A stretch of 42,067 nt of DNA from a virus, in IMG/VR virus record IMGVR_UViG_3300030090_005473, positions 1-42,067 of that record. One strand, given 5' to 3'. The position numbers were made by a program, and so were the translations under genes. The notes beneath the pieces were generated by a model. That model was not told the DNA's origin, made no database searches, and worked only from the letters and a program-made list of their open reading frames with translations. This document shows positions 1-7,072 of the stretch, piece after piece. Positions within the stretch are counted from its first letter, which is position 1. The number at the start of each line of letters is the position of its first letter.

Positions 1-1014
1 GTAAATGCATTTATTCTTCAACATAAAGAATATGAAGATTTGATTTTTTCTATTATAGATAGAAATTTAGAAATTAGAGCTTCTGAATCAGTTATCAATA
101 AAGTTATTCCAAACTTAATTCCAACTTTTGATGTTGCATTAGCAAATAAGTTTGATCCAAAAAGAGTTGATTGGAATGATGTATGGTTTGCATCTAGAAA
201 ATTAGATGGTGTAAGATGTATTACAGTTGTAGGATTAGATGGCGAAGTTAAATGTTATTCAAGAGTAGGTAATGAGTTTGAAACATTACAAGTTGTTAAA
301 GATGCAGTTAAACAATTAGGTGTTGTAGGAGTTGTATTTGATGGTGAGATTTGTTTAATGGATGAAGATGGTAATGAAGATTTTCAAGGTATAATGAAAC
401 AAATCAAAAGAAAGAATCATACTATTTCTAATCCAAAATATGTAATGTTTGATTACTTAACTAAAACAGAGTTCGATTCAAAAGAAAGTAAATCGACTTT
501 AGCAGAAAGAATTGCAAGATTTTCTAAATTAGATGAAAGAATTGAAGATCAAGAATCATTATCAGTTTTAGAGCAAATAGTTGTTAGTGATGATGATCAT
601 TTTGCTTCATTAAAAAGTAAAGCAGAAGATAAAGGATTCGAAGGAGTTATGTTAAGAAAGAATGTTGGATATGAAGGTAAGAGATCTCAAAACTTATTGA
701 AAGTAAAAAAGTTTTTTGATGCAGAATATGTAGTTGAAAGTATCGATTTTGAAGATCATAGAATCATTAGAGATGGCAAAGAAGTTACCGTTAGAATGAT
801 GGCTCAAGCTTATATTAATCATAAAGGATATGAAGTTAAAGTAGGTTCGGGTTGGAATCAAGAACAAAGATTGAAGTATGAAGCTAATCCAGAATTGATT
901 ATAGGTAAAACAATTACCGTTCAATATTTTGAAGAATCTAAAAATCAACAAGGAGAATTGAGTTTAAGATTTCCGACGGTAAAGCATGTTTATGAAAATG
1001 GTAGAACAGTTTAA
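1..1014 (+). CDS. ATP-dependent DNA ligase (5' end cut by window)
   Basis: Seals nicks in duplex DNA through a ligase-AMP intermediate, serving phage replication and repair. The frame is open from base 1, so the TTG at 40 is not needed as a start and the true start lies upstream. Visible nucleotidyltransferase motifs: motif I KLDGVR (AMP-accepting Lys about residue 67 of the visible chain), motif III FDGE, a motif IIIa-like KYVMFDYL, motif IV EGVMLRK and motif V LLKVKKF. A C-terminal part of about 100 residues fits an OB-fold. The visible 337 residues are typical of small phage/viral ligases lacking the extra N-terminal domain of large ones. It is followed 9 nt later by a small lipoprotein gene. 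Family assignment is firm; equivalence to T4 gene 30 is inferred only from context. Confidence 0.93.
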   Translation, partial: VNAFILQHKEYEDLIFSIIDRNLEIRASESVINKVIPNLIPTFDVALANKFDPKRVDWNDVWFASRKLDGVRCITVVGLDGEVKCYSRVGNEFETLQVVKDAVKQLGVVGVVFDGEICLMDEDGNEDFQGIMKQIKRKNHTISNPKYVMFDYLTKTEFDSKESKSTLAERIARFSKLDERIEDQESLSVLEQIVVSDDDHFASLKSKAEDKGFEGVMLRKNVGYEGKRSQNLLKVKKFFDAEYVVESIDFEDHRIIRDGKEVTVRMMAQAYINHKGYEVKVGSGWNQEQRLKYEANPELIIGKTITVQYFEESKNQQGELSLRFPTVKHVYENGRTV

Positions 1015-1023
1015 ATTATATAT

Positions 1024-1299
1024 ATGAAAAAAATTATTAAGACTTTTAAGAAATGGAACAAGTATTGGAAATTTATTGAAAAGGAAAGACTAGAGGCTAT
1101 GAAATATTGTGGTCGAGGATTCTTTTCTTTATTACTTGTTATAACTTTATCTAGTTGTGAAAAAGAATTATTAATAGAACAAGTTTGTTGTGATTGGGAC
1201 GCAGTAAACTTTGACCCTGAATACAATGGTCATAATGTAAATCAGCTATACTTTACAGGTAGTAATTTATGTAACAATGATCTATGTATTTATCCATAA
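1024..1299 (+). CDS. small putative lipoprotein with Cys-rich C-terminus
   Basis: 91 codons from the first ATG. An internal ATG at 1099 (residue 26) begins a textbook lipoprotein signal: short n-region MKYCGR, hydrophobic FFSLLLVITL, lipobox LSSC with the acylated Cys at residue 45. The 66-aa form starting at 1099 may therefore be the real product; the longer start keeps the usual tight spacing to the ligase gene. After the Cys, the tail has CxDxxAxNFDP (residues 56-65) and ends CIYP. This resembles the Cys-rich DPxAxNYDPxA...DGSCxYP repeat I know from marine Flavobacteriia surface proteins. Expected location: membrane-anchored, facing periplasm or cell surface. Function unknown; small phage lipoproteins can mask receptors (superinfection exclusion), which is only a guess here. 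Confidence 0.72.
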   Translation: MKKIIKTFKKWNKYWKFIEKERLEAMKYCGRGFFSLLLVITLSSCEKELLIEQVCCDWDAVNFDPEYNGHNVNQLYFTGSNLCNNDLCIYP

Positions 1300-1337
1300 T
1301 TATTAGGAATTACGAAATAAATTTTATATATTAAGAT

Positions 1338-2423
1338 ATGAATGAAAAAGTACGATTAGGTTATGCATGTGTCAATATGACATTGACTAACCGTCCAAAA
1401 AAGCTCGGAGGTAGAGTAACTACTTCTAGAGGTGCAAGAAAAGCAACATGGCAAGGCGGTTCTGATGATCCGAAAGATTGGGACTTAAGTATATTAGGTG
1501 AAAGAGCATTACTAAATGCAAATGATCTAATGACTTATTTACAATGGAATAAGGAACATGACATTACATTGTTTAGATTAGGTTCTGAATTATTTCCATG
1601 GCATGATCATTATGAATTACATGAACTGCCGCAGTTCGAAGAGATAGCTGCTAAATTATTAGAATGTGGTAACTATGCAAAAGCAAACGGAATGAGAATT
1701 ACTACTCATCCAGGTCCATTCCATGTTTTAGGATCTCCAACTAGTGAAGAATTAGTTAATAAAACTATTATAGGATTAGAACGTCATTCTGAATTATTTG
1801 ATCTTATGGGTTTTGATCCATCATTCGAAAATAAAATTAATATTCATGTAGCTGGAGCATATGGAGATCATGAAGGAACAGCTAAAAGATGGATTAAGAA
1901 TTGGCATCGATTATCCGATAATTGCAAAGCAAGATTAGTATTAGAAAATGATGATAAGCCGAGTATGTGGTCAACAAGAATGTTATATAATTATTTTCAT
2001 AAAGAAATAGGTATTCCAATTACATTCGATTATCACCATCATACATTTCATCCAGATGAATTAACTGAATTCGAAGCATTAGATTTAGCTAGCTCAACTT
2101 GGCCGAAAGGTATTAGACAATGTACTCATTATTCAGAATCAAGACGTAGAGAGAAACATAATAGACTATTAGAATTATGTGAGAATAATAATATTGATTT
2201 TGAAGAATTGGGAGATGAAGAAAAATGGCCAACATTTGCTCCATTAAAGAAAAAATGGATGAAAATTAAAGAACAAGCTCATTCAGATTACATTATTGAT
2301 GAGATTAGAACATATGATAAAGAATTAGATATCGTTGTTGAAGCTAAGGCAAAAGAGTTGGCTATTTTCAAATATAGAGATATTTATGTATATAACAAAA
2401 ATAAAAAAGGAGTTTTACTATGA
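1338..2423 (+). CDS. uvsE: UV damage endonuclease (UvdE/UvsE family)
   Basis: Nicks DNA 5' to UV photoproducts and starts repair independently of NER. The 361-aa protein has the family's TIM-barrel signature: N-terminal VRLGYACVN, FRLGSELFPW (79-88), THPGPFHVL (123-131), NIHVAGAYGDHEG (168-180), LVLENDD (200-206), FDYHHHTFHP (230-239) and a final THYSESR (263-269). Likely metal ligands among these are H124, H170, E203, D231, H234 and H264. Length is normal for the family. Its stop overlaps the next gene's start (ATGA). A phage-borne copy fits exposure to sunlight in surface water, and it sits beside DNA ligase, which could complete the repair. The leader has no clear Shine-Dalgarno. Confidence 0.93.
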   Translation: MNEKVRLGYACVNMTLTNRPKKLGGRVTTSRGARKATWQGGSDDPKDWDLSILGERALLNANDLMTYLQWNKEHDITLFRLGSELFPWHDHYELHELPQFEEIAAKLLECGNYAKANGMRITTHPGPFHVLGSPTSEELVNKTIIGLERHSELFDLMGFDPSFENKINIHVAGAYGDHEGTAKRWIKNWHRLSDNCKARLVLENDDKPSMWSTRMLYNYFHKEIGIPITFDYHHHTFHPDELTEFEALDLASSTWPKGIRQCTHYSESRRREKHNRLLELCENNNIDFEELGDEEKWPTFAPLKKKWMKIKEQAHSDYIIDEIRTYDKELDIVVEAKAKELAIFKYRDIYVYNKNKKGVLL

Positions 2424-2593
2424 AAGATAGAGAAAATGTATTAAGACAACTTGATGAAGTCGATAATATGATTATGATTTTAGATCAAACCGTTGAAAGA
2501 GGTATGGCTATAGATCCAGCTGAATTCAGAAGAAGATGTCGATTGATTCGTCAAAAGTTGCAACTAGTTACAGATAGAGTAACAGCGAGCTAA
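2420..2593 (+). CDS. small hypothetical protein, 57 aa
   Basis: Starts at an ATG overlapping the UV-endonuclease stop codon (ATGA), which suggests translational coupling, and ends 3 nt before the next ATG. The product (begins MKDRENVLRQLDEV, ends RVTAS) is charged and predicted fully helical. A heptad-like pattern (VLRQLDEVDNMIMILDQTV) suggests a short coiled coil or two-helix hairpin. There is an Arg-rich stretch FRRRCRLIRQK near residues 37-47. I do not recognise a family. Support for being real comes from the exact fit between neighbours and the coupled start. Confidence 0.7.
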   Translation: MKDRENVLRQLDEVDNMIMILDQTVERGMAIDPAEFRRRCRLIRQKLQLVTDRVTAS

Positions 2594-2596
2594 TGT

Positions 2597-3595
2597 ATGA
2601 AAAAAAGACTCTTTCCATTTTTAATAGGATTAGCTGCTTTAGCCGTTTCAGGCTCAGCAGCATTTTATTCTGTTTTTGGATTGAGCAAATTATTTGCAGG
2701 AGCTAGTCTGCAAGTAATTATTATGGCAGGCTCATTAGAGTTTGCAAAATTAGTTTGTGCATCCTTATTATATCAGTACTGGGGAACAATAAATAAGTTC
2801 TTAAGATTTTATTTATCTGTAGCAGTATTTGTTTTAATGGTAATCACATCGGGTGGTATTTATGGATTCTTATCTGGAGCATATCAAGAAACAGCAACTA
2901 AATCAGAATTTTTAGATAAATCATTATTAGTATTACAAACTAAACAAACAAGATTTGAAGAGAATAAAACCGATCTTAATTTAGAAAAAACACAATTAAA
3001 TAATACGATTTCTGATTTAAGAACTTCTCTTTCAAATCCAGCATCTGTATCATATTATTCAGAAGAAGCAGGACAAGTTATAACAACTACTTCTTCATCA
3101 ACAAGAAAGGCATTACAAAAAGAATTGGCAGCAACAATTGAAGATAGAAATAATATAAACTTAAAGTTAGAGGCTGTACAAGATTCTATAATGAGACTTG
3201 ATACAGAATTATTAGAACTCGAAATAGGTAATGAAGAACAAAGAGAACTTGGTCCATTAAAATATTTAGCAGAAACAACTGGTAAAGATATGGGACAAGT
3301 TGTTAACTGGTTCTTATTATTAATTATATTTGTATTTGATCCATTGGCAATTGCAATGGTAGTGGCTGCAAATTTTGCATTTGCACAAATAAAACCTAAA
3401 GAAGATATGGACATTCCAAAAGAAGTTCCAGATCTGAGAGAGCCTTTAGGTGAATGGGCAAACGAAGAAATAGAAATTGAAGAAGATGAATTAGATCCAG
3501 TCATTACTTCTGAGGATACTTATACTCCAGAGCCAAAAGAAGATATATACGAAGAAAAAGAGGATACAAAAAAACCAGGTTTTAGAAATTATTAA
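2597..3595 (+). CDS. four-TM membrane protein with central coiled coil
   Basis: 332 aa. Hydrophobic segments near residues 6-28, 36-58 and 69-93 are followed by a long polar coiled-coil region (about 95-215, rich in Glu, Lys, Leu and Gln). A fourth hydrophobic segment (237-263, WFLLLIIFVFDPLAIAMVVA) and a strongly acidic C-terminal tail (265-332, many Glu/Asp and Pro) complete it. Expected in the host inner membrane, with the coiled coil as a large loop. The TM-coil-TM plan recalls the DUF4407 family, but I cannot confirm that. It sits in the early block between DNA-repair and regulatory genes, so a role in takeover or membrane remodelling is more likely than a virion role; that is inference. 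Confidence 0.82.
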   Translation: MKKRLFPFLIGLAALAVSGSAAFYSVFGLSKLFAGASLQVIIMAGSLEFAKLVCASLLYQYWGTINKFLRFYLSVAVFVLMVITSGGIYGFLSGAYQETATKSEFLDKSLLVLQTKQTRFEENKTDLNLEKTQLNNTISDLRTSLSNPASVSYYSEEAGQVITTTSSSTRKALQKELAATIEDRNNINLKLEAVQDSIMRLDTELLELEIGNEEQRELGPLKYLAETTGKDMGQVVNWFLLLIIFVFDPLAIAMVVAANFAFAQIKPKEDMDIPKEVPDLREPLGEWANEEIEIEEDELDPVITSEDTYTPEPKEDIYEEKEDTKKPGFRNY

Positions 3596-3606
3596 ATTAA
3601 TATATT

Positions 3607-4131
3607 ATGAGAAAAAAAGTTACGCATAAATTCAAAACAAAAAGACGAGATGGCAAACGATTCATGATTTGTCGAAATAGTATTATAGATCAAAAACATT
3701 GGTCATTTCAATTTCTAGGAAATGGTCCTAGATGCAATCAATGGTCTGAGGTAGGCGAAGAAGCTTCTGCAGTACTATGTTATAAATGTGTTTGTCAAAC
3801 AGTAGGACCACCAGAAATAAAAGGTGGATATATTTCAAAAGGAAGACCTAGAGGTTGGCAATTTATGAAAGAATTTGTTGATCCACAAGGTAATGTCTTT
3901 CATAAAGGAAAAGAACAACCAGATCTTAAAGGAACATTAGAGCCTACAAAAATAGATAGAACTCCTAAAAAGAAATTATCTAAAAATGAAAAAGAAGAGT
4001 TAAGAACCAAAATATTACAACAAATGGCAATGGTTAGAGGTAATCTTAAGAAGGCTAGATGGAAGAAAGATATTAAATCGGGCAATTCACAATTAAAAAA
4101 ATTAGAACGTCAATTAAAAAAGATTCGATAA
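3607..4131 (+). CDS. Cys-rich basic hypothetical protein
   Basis: 174 aa, no family recognised. Residues 1-65 carry five Cys (C22, C43, C58, C61, C63), the last three as CxxCxC, so a zinc-binding fold is plausible. A Gly/Pro-rich middle follows (GPPEIKGGYISKGRPRGW). The C-terminal half is very Lys/Arg-rich and predicted helical (KNEKEELRTKI... to the end), ending LKKLERQLKKIR, which fits nucleic-acid binding. It starts 11 nt after the membrane-protein gene with no clear Shine-Dalgarno. Its stop codon lies inside a perfect 8-bp hairpin, making it the likely last gene of a transcription unit. Possible regulator or DNA/RNA-binding protein; not proven. Confidence 0.75.
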   Translation: MRKKVTHKFKTKRRDGKRFMICRNSIIDQKHWSFQFLGNGPRCNQWSEVGEEASAVLCYKCVCQTVGPPEIKGGYISKGRPRGWQFMKEFVDPQGNVFHKGKEQPDLKGTLEPTKIDRTPKKKLSKNEKEELRTKILQQMAMVRGNLKKARWKKDIKSGNSQLKKLERQLKKIR

Positions 4132-4137
4132 TCTTTT
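4118..4137 (+). terminator. candidate intrinsic terminator after the Cys-rich gene
   Basis: A perfect inverted repeat AAAAGATT-CGAT-AATCTTTT gives an 8-bp stem with a 4-nt loop. It overlaps the stop codon (4129-4131) of the upstream gene and ends in four T. The stem has a single G-C pair, so it is weak for a Rho-independent terminator. Its position, directly before a promoter-like TTGAC, supports a transcription-unit border. Confidence 0.42.
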
Positions 4138-4163
4138 GACTTACGAAAAAAAATCATTATATT
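4136..4163 (+). promoter_or_regulatory. candidate host-sigma promoter before clpP-like gene
   Basis: TTGACT at 4136-4141 and TATATTG from 4158. Read in the Bacteroidota way this is TTG-N19-TATATTG (consensus TTG-N19-21-TAnnTTTG); read as sigma70 it is TTGACT-N16-TATATT. It lies 22 nt upstream of the protease ATG in the only early-block gap larger than 40 nt, right after a terminator-like hairpin. Confidence 0.45.
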
Positions 4164-4185
4164 GTTTATATAAAGAAAGATAAGA

Positions 4186-4794
4186 ATGAGTATATACGAA
4201 GAGTCAGAAAAGAAACAACCGTTGATAGAAGAACAGCCAGAAGGTAAATTATATGAATCGTTACATAATCAATTAGGAACTCAATTAGATTATCAAGATT
4301 CTGTATTATTTATCAATGATGAAATAGGAGATCATACGTTAACAGATTTTATAATACGTATGAGAAGTTTACTACAACATAGAAAAAATAAAAATGCGCC
4401 AATCAATTTAATGATCAATAGTCCAGGTGGAGATATATATGAAATGTTTGGTATTATTGATTACATTGAAACATTAGATGTAAAGGTGAATACAATTTGT
4501 AGAGGGAGAGCATTTTCTGCCGCGGCCATAATTTTAGTATGTGGCACTGGTGCAAGAATGATGAGTAAACGATCAACGGTTATGTTTCATCAATCATCTA
4601 GTTTTTTAGGAGGTAAGATGTCCGACATTACAGCATATTTAGATAATGTTAAAAGTTTAGAAAAGACTATTTATGCGATGTTAGCTTCAAAAACAAAAAA
4701 AGATGCAGAATGGTGGAAAAATAAAATGAGATCGGATATGTTTTTAACAGCAGAAGAATTATTAGAAATCGGAGTAATAGATCAAATTATATAA
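4186..4794 (+). CDS. clpP: ClpP-like serine protease
   Basis: 202-aa peptidase of the ClpP (S14) fold. Core features: LFINDEIGD, the NLMINSPGGDIYEMFGI strand-turn (75-91), a nucleophile elbow GRAFSAAA with Ser111, a catalytic-His motif MFHQ with His135, and RSDMFLTAEELLEIGVID with Asp184 completing the triad. All three catalytic residues are present, so activity is expected. In cells ClpP degrades unfolded clients handed over by Clp ATPases. A phage copy might redirect host proteolysis, or act in capsid maturation as some ClpP-fold prohead proteases do. Its place in the early block, far from terminase and portal, favours the first. It is followed 3 nt later by the HD hydrolase gene. Confidence 0.9.
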   Translation: MSIYEESEKKQPLIEEQPEGKLYESLHNQLGTQLDYQDSVLFINDEIGDHTLTDFIIRMRSLLQHRKNKNAPINLMINSPGGDIYEMFGIIDYIETLDVKVNTICRGRAFSAAAIILVCGTGARMMSKRSTVMFHQSSSFLGGKMSDITAYLDNVKSLEKTIYAMLASKTKKDAEWWKNKMRSDMFLTAEELLEIGVIDQII

Positions 4795-4797
4795 ATT

Positions 4798-5553
4798 ATG
4801 AAAATATCAGCAGAACAAATAGTACAAAATTGGGAAGCCTTAATGAATATTATTGAAGATAATTTCAAAGGTGAAAGAAAAGAAAAATTAAAAGCAATGT
4901 ATGCAGATTTAGAAGATAGAATGTGTATGCAACCAGCATCGAGTGTCAATCATTATCATAATGCATTTGAAGGCGGATATGTAGATCATGTTTTAAGAGT
5001 AATTAAATGTGCTGAGAAGGTTCATTCATTATGGACTGAAATGGGAGCAGATATGTCTGGATATACAAAAGAAGAATTAATATTTGTTGCATTGAATCAT
5101 GATATTGGTAAGATGGGATTTCCTGGAGAAGGCAATGAAGTATATCTTCCTAATGATTCTGAATGGCATAGAAAGAATCAAGGAAAGATGTATAAGATTA
5201 ATCCTAACAATCCTTTTAGCCTCGTAAATGACCTATCTATTTGGTTATTGCAACATTATGGTATCAGCATCACTTGGAATGAAATGTTAGGTATAAAATT
5301 AACAGATGGATTATATGACGAATCAAACAAACCTTATTATATTTCAAGAACGGCAGATTCAAAATTAAAAACTAATATCGGATATGTAATGCATCAAGCA
5401 GATTCAATGGCTGCTAGAATTGAATATGAGATGTGGAGAAATAAAACACCTAAACAGTCTCCACCAATAAAGAAACAATATCCTAAAAAAGGATTATCAA
5501 ATCCTAATGTAAATGCACAAGAAATGTTTAAGGATTTATTTGGAGATAAGTAA
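4798..5553 (+). CDS. HD-domain phosphohydrolase
   Basis: 251 aa. Metal-dependent hydrolase of the HD superfamily: His64 in GGYVDHVLRV, the NHDIGK motif with His101-Asp102, and further likely ligands H153 (LLQHYG) and D202 (HQADSMA). HD enzymes usually remove phosphate from nucleotides or split cyclic or alarmone nucleotides. The substrate here cannot be read from sequence. The C-terminal 40 residues are Lys/Pro-rich and lie outside the domain. It follows the protease gene by 3 nt and its TAA overlaps the ATG of the next gene (TAATG), so it is co-translated with its neighbours. Candidates include a dNTPase supplying nucleotides or a (p)ppGpp/cyclic-nucleotide hydrolase disarming a host response. 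Confidence 0.87.
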   Translation: MKISAEQIVQNWEALMNIIEDNFKGERKEKLKAMYADLEDRMCMQPASSVNHYHNAFEGGYVDHVLRVIKCAEKVHSLWTEMGADMSGYTKEELIFVALNHDIGKMGFPGEGNEVYLPNDSEWHRKNQGKMYKINPNNPFSLVNDLSIWLLQHYGISITWNEMLGIKLTDGLYDESNKPYYISRTADSKLKTNIGYVMHQADSMAARIEYEMWRNKTPKQSPPIKKQYPKKGLSNPNVNAQEMFKDLFGDK

Positions 5554-5837
5554 TGATAACAACAATAATAATATTATCGGTGGTATTAGCAATTTCATTA
5601 TTTGTTAATATAAACCAATTACGTAAACAAGAAGCTCAGTCTGAATATATTGATGAATTAGAAAATTCAAATACTGAGTATTATACATTTTTTCAAAAAT
5701 TAAAAACTCAAATAGGCGAATCAAATTCTAAATTAAAGCAAATTGATAGATTAGGATCATTCGAAGCTGATGATGAAACAGGGTTTGTGTTTAGAGAGTT
5801 AAAAAATATTTATGAAGACTTAAATAGAGGTTTTTAG
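5553..5837 (+). CDS. one-TM small protein upstream of sigma factor
   Basis: 94 aa. A single N-terminal membrane helix (residues 2-19, ITTIIILSVVLAISLFVN) is followed by a charged coiled-coil region containing YIDELENSN and a conserved-looking acidic patch FEADDETGFVF (70-80). The start overlaps the HD gene's stop (TAATG) and the stop abuts the sigma-factor start with no gap. I recall similar small proteins next to the gp55-type sigma gene in marine T4-like phages, but no function is known to me. The close coupling suggests joint expression with the sigma factor. Confidence 0.78.
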   Translation: MITTIIILSVVLAISLFVNINQLRKQEAQSEYIDELENSNTEYYTFFQKLKTQIGESNSKLKQIDRLGSFEADDETGFVFRELKNIYEDLNRGF

Positions 5838-6617
5838 ATGAACAAAAGTCCAGTTGATTTATTTTATGAATGGCATGCTGCTGAATTAAAGGAGATCGAA
5901 GAAAACGGTCCTAGAAAAAGAAGAGGCCGTAAGCCATCCAAAAAACAATACTTTACATACATAACAGATAAAGCAATTATTGCATATAATAAAGAATCAG
6001 ACTGGACTAAACGCAATAAAGTTTTTTCTGAATTTATTAACTATCCATTTAATAAATTAGTTGAAAATATTTATCATACATTTAGATTTAGTTATTTTGA
6101 TGTGCCATATGAAGATATTAAAGCAGAAGTAGTAGCATTTTTAACTGAAAAGATAGGAAAATTTAAAGAAGGTAAAGGAAAAGCATTTTCATATTTTTCA
6201 ATTGTAGCTAAAAATTATTTAATTATTCAAAATAATGCTAACTATGCTAAAATGAAACAACGTGCAGAATTAAATGTAGTAGATGATTCTAGAAATTTAT
6301 CTGGAGAAATAGCATTAACAGAACATCAAGAATCGTTAAAAGATTTTACTAATCTATGGTGTGATTGGTATGATGAAAATCTAAATAAAGTATTTTCAAA
6401 CAAACGAGATATTATTGTAGCAGATACTATAATTGAATTATTTAGAATGCGAGATAATATTGAAAATTTTAATAAAAAAGCTCTTTATATCTTAATAAGA
6501 GAGAGGACCGGCCTTAAGACTCAAAACATTACAAAAGTAATAAATGTAATGAAAAGAGATTATGCTAAGATGTGGTCAATTTACAGTAAAAGCGGTCATA
6601 TAGTAGGCAATGCCTAA
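5838..6617 (+). CDS. 55: late-transcription sigma factor, T4 gp55-like
   Basis: 259 aa. T4 gp55 replaces the host sigma on RNA polymerase and directs it to late promoters. The central part (about 55-140) is the sigma region 2-like core: FNKLVENIYHTFRFSYFDVPYEDI, then FLTEKIGKFKEGKGKAFSYFSIVAKNYLI, the pattern I associate with gp55 of marine T4-like phages. A basic N-terminal segment RKRRGRKPSKKQ may contact DNA. Its start directly abuts the upstream stop. It is the last gene before the first candidate late promoter and the structural block, fitting its role as the late switch. Co-activators gp33 and gp45 are not in this window. Confidence 0.87.
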   Translation: MNKSPVDLFYEWHAAELKEIEENGPRKRRGRKPSKKQYFTYITDKAIIAYNKESDWTKRNKVFSEFINYPFNKLVENIYHTFRFSYFDVPYEDIKAEVVAFLTEKIGKFKEGKGKAFSYFSIVAKNYLIIQNNANYAKMKQRAELNVVDDSRNLSGEIALTEHQESLKDFTNLWCDWYDENLNKVFSNKRDIIVADTIIELFRMRDNIENFNKKALYILIRERTGLKTQNITKVINVMKRDYAKMWSIYSKSGHIVGNA

Positions 6618-6622
6618 TTCTA

Positions 6623-6650
6623 AAGTCCTTATATTTATATAAAAGGACTT
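6623..6650 (+). repeat. inverted repeat around candidate late promoter
   Basis: Perfect 8-bp arms AAGTCCTT (6623-6630) and AAGGACTT (6643-6650) with a 12-nt AT-only loop holding most of the late-promoter-like motif. There is no T-run downstream, so a terminator is unlikely. It could form a hairpin at the 5' end of the late transcript or be a binding site. Confidence 0.55.
6631..6644 (+). promoter_or_regulatory. candidate late promoter 1 (ATATTTATATAAAA)
   Basis: ATATTTATATAAAA lies 8 nt before the ATG at 6653, the first gene after the sigma factor. The same motif precedes seven other genes of the structural, resolvase and head block. By analogy with the T4 late -10 element TATAAATA it may be the gp55-directed promoter; the exact transcription start is unknown. 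Confidence 0.5.
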
Positions 6651-6652
6651 AT

Positions 6653-7072
6653 ATGAGTAGCGAATTCGAATTATTTAAGGGAACTAATTTTTCAGATTTG
6701 ATGCGTGATATTTATCATAACTCAAAAAAGAAAGGTAGACAGATTGATGGTTTAATAAAAGAATTACAACCGTTAATTAAAAATACAGGCGATGCAACTG
6801 TTATTGTTCCTATGATTAAAGATTATTTAGAAGTTTCAGTTAAAAATGATGATGCATTAGTCAAATTAGCAGCAGTAGTACAAAGATTAGTATCTGCTAC
6901 TAATAAAGACGATGATGGAAATGAATTTGGTTTAACCGATGAAGAACGTGCTAGACTAATCGAAGAAGCAGAATCAGAAATAAGTAAGTTAAAAACAGAA
7001 CAAAAAGAAATAGATTTAGACGATGTCAGTACTAAAGATAAAACTAGCCCAAGTGCTAGAGACGAGGGATAA
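6653..7072 (+). CDS. hypothetical protein at head of structural operon
   Basis: 139 aa, acidic, predicted mainly helical. The N-terminal part (SEFELFKGTNFSDLMRDIYHNSKKKGRQIDGLI) looks globular. Residues about 95-125 (DEERARLIEEAESEISKLKTEQKE) form a coiled coil, and the tail is polar. No family recognised. It is first in the baseplate operon behind a candidate late promoter, and its 3' end overlaps the gp5-like gene by 50 nt. In T4-like phages this spot often holds small baseplate-assembly or chaperone proteins, so a hub-assembly role is possible but unproven. Confidence 0.78.
   Translation: MSSEFELFKGTNFSDLMRDIYHNSKKKGRQIDGLIKELQPLIKNTGDATVIVPMIKDYLEVSVKNDDALVKLAAVVQRLVSATNKDDDGNEFGLTDEERARLIEEAESEISKLKTEQKEIDLDDVSTKDKTSPSARDEG

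Noticed and set aside
40-1014. DNA ligase starting at TTG 40
   Set aside because: The frame is open to base 1 and the upstream residues (VNAFILQHKEYED) continue plausibly, so the gene is cut by the window rather than starting at this TTG.
3055-3504. 149-aa open frame on the minus strand
   Set aside because: Ser/Asn/Ile-rich shadow of the membrane-protein gene without any recognisable motif or ribosome site.
7023-7072. Frameshift joining the 139-aa protein to the gp5-like protein
   Set aside because: Both frames have complete, sensible ends: the gp5-like N-terminal OB strand begins at 7023, and the upstream product ends in a polar tail. An ordinary overlap explains it.
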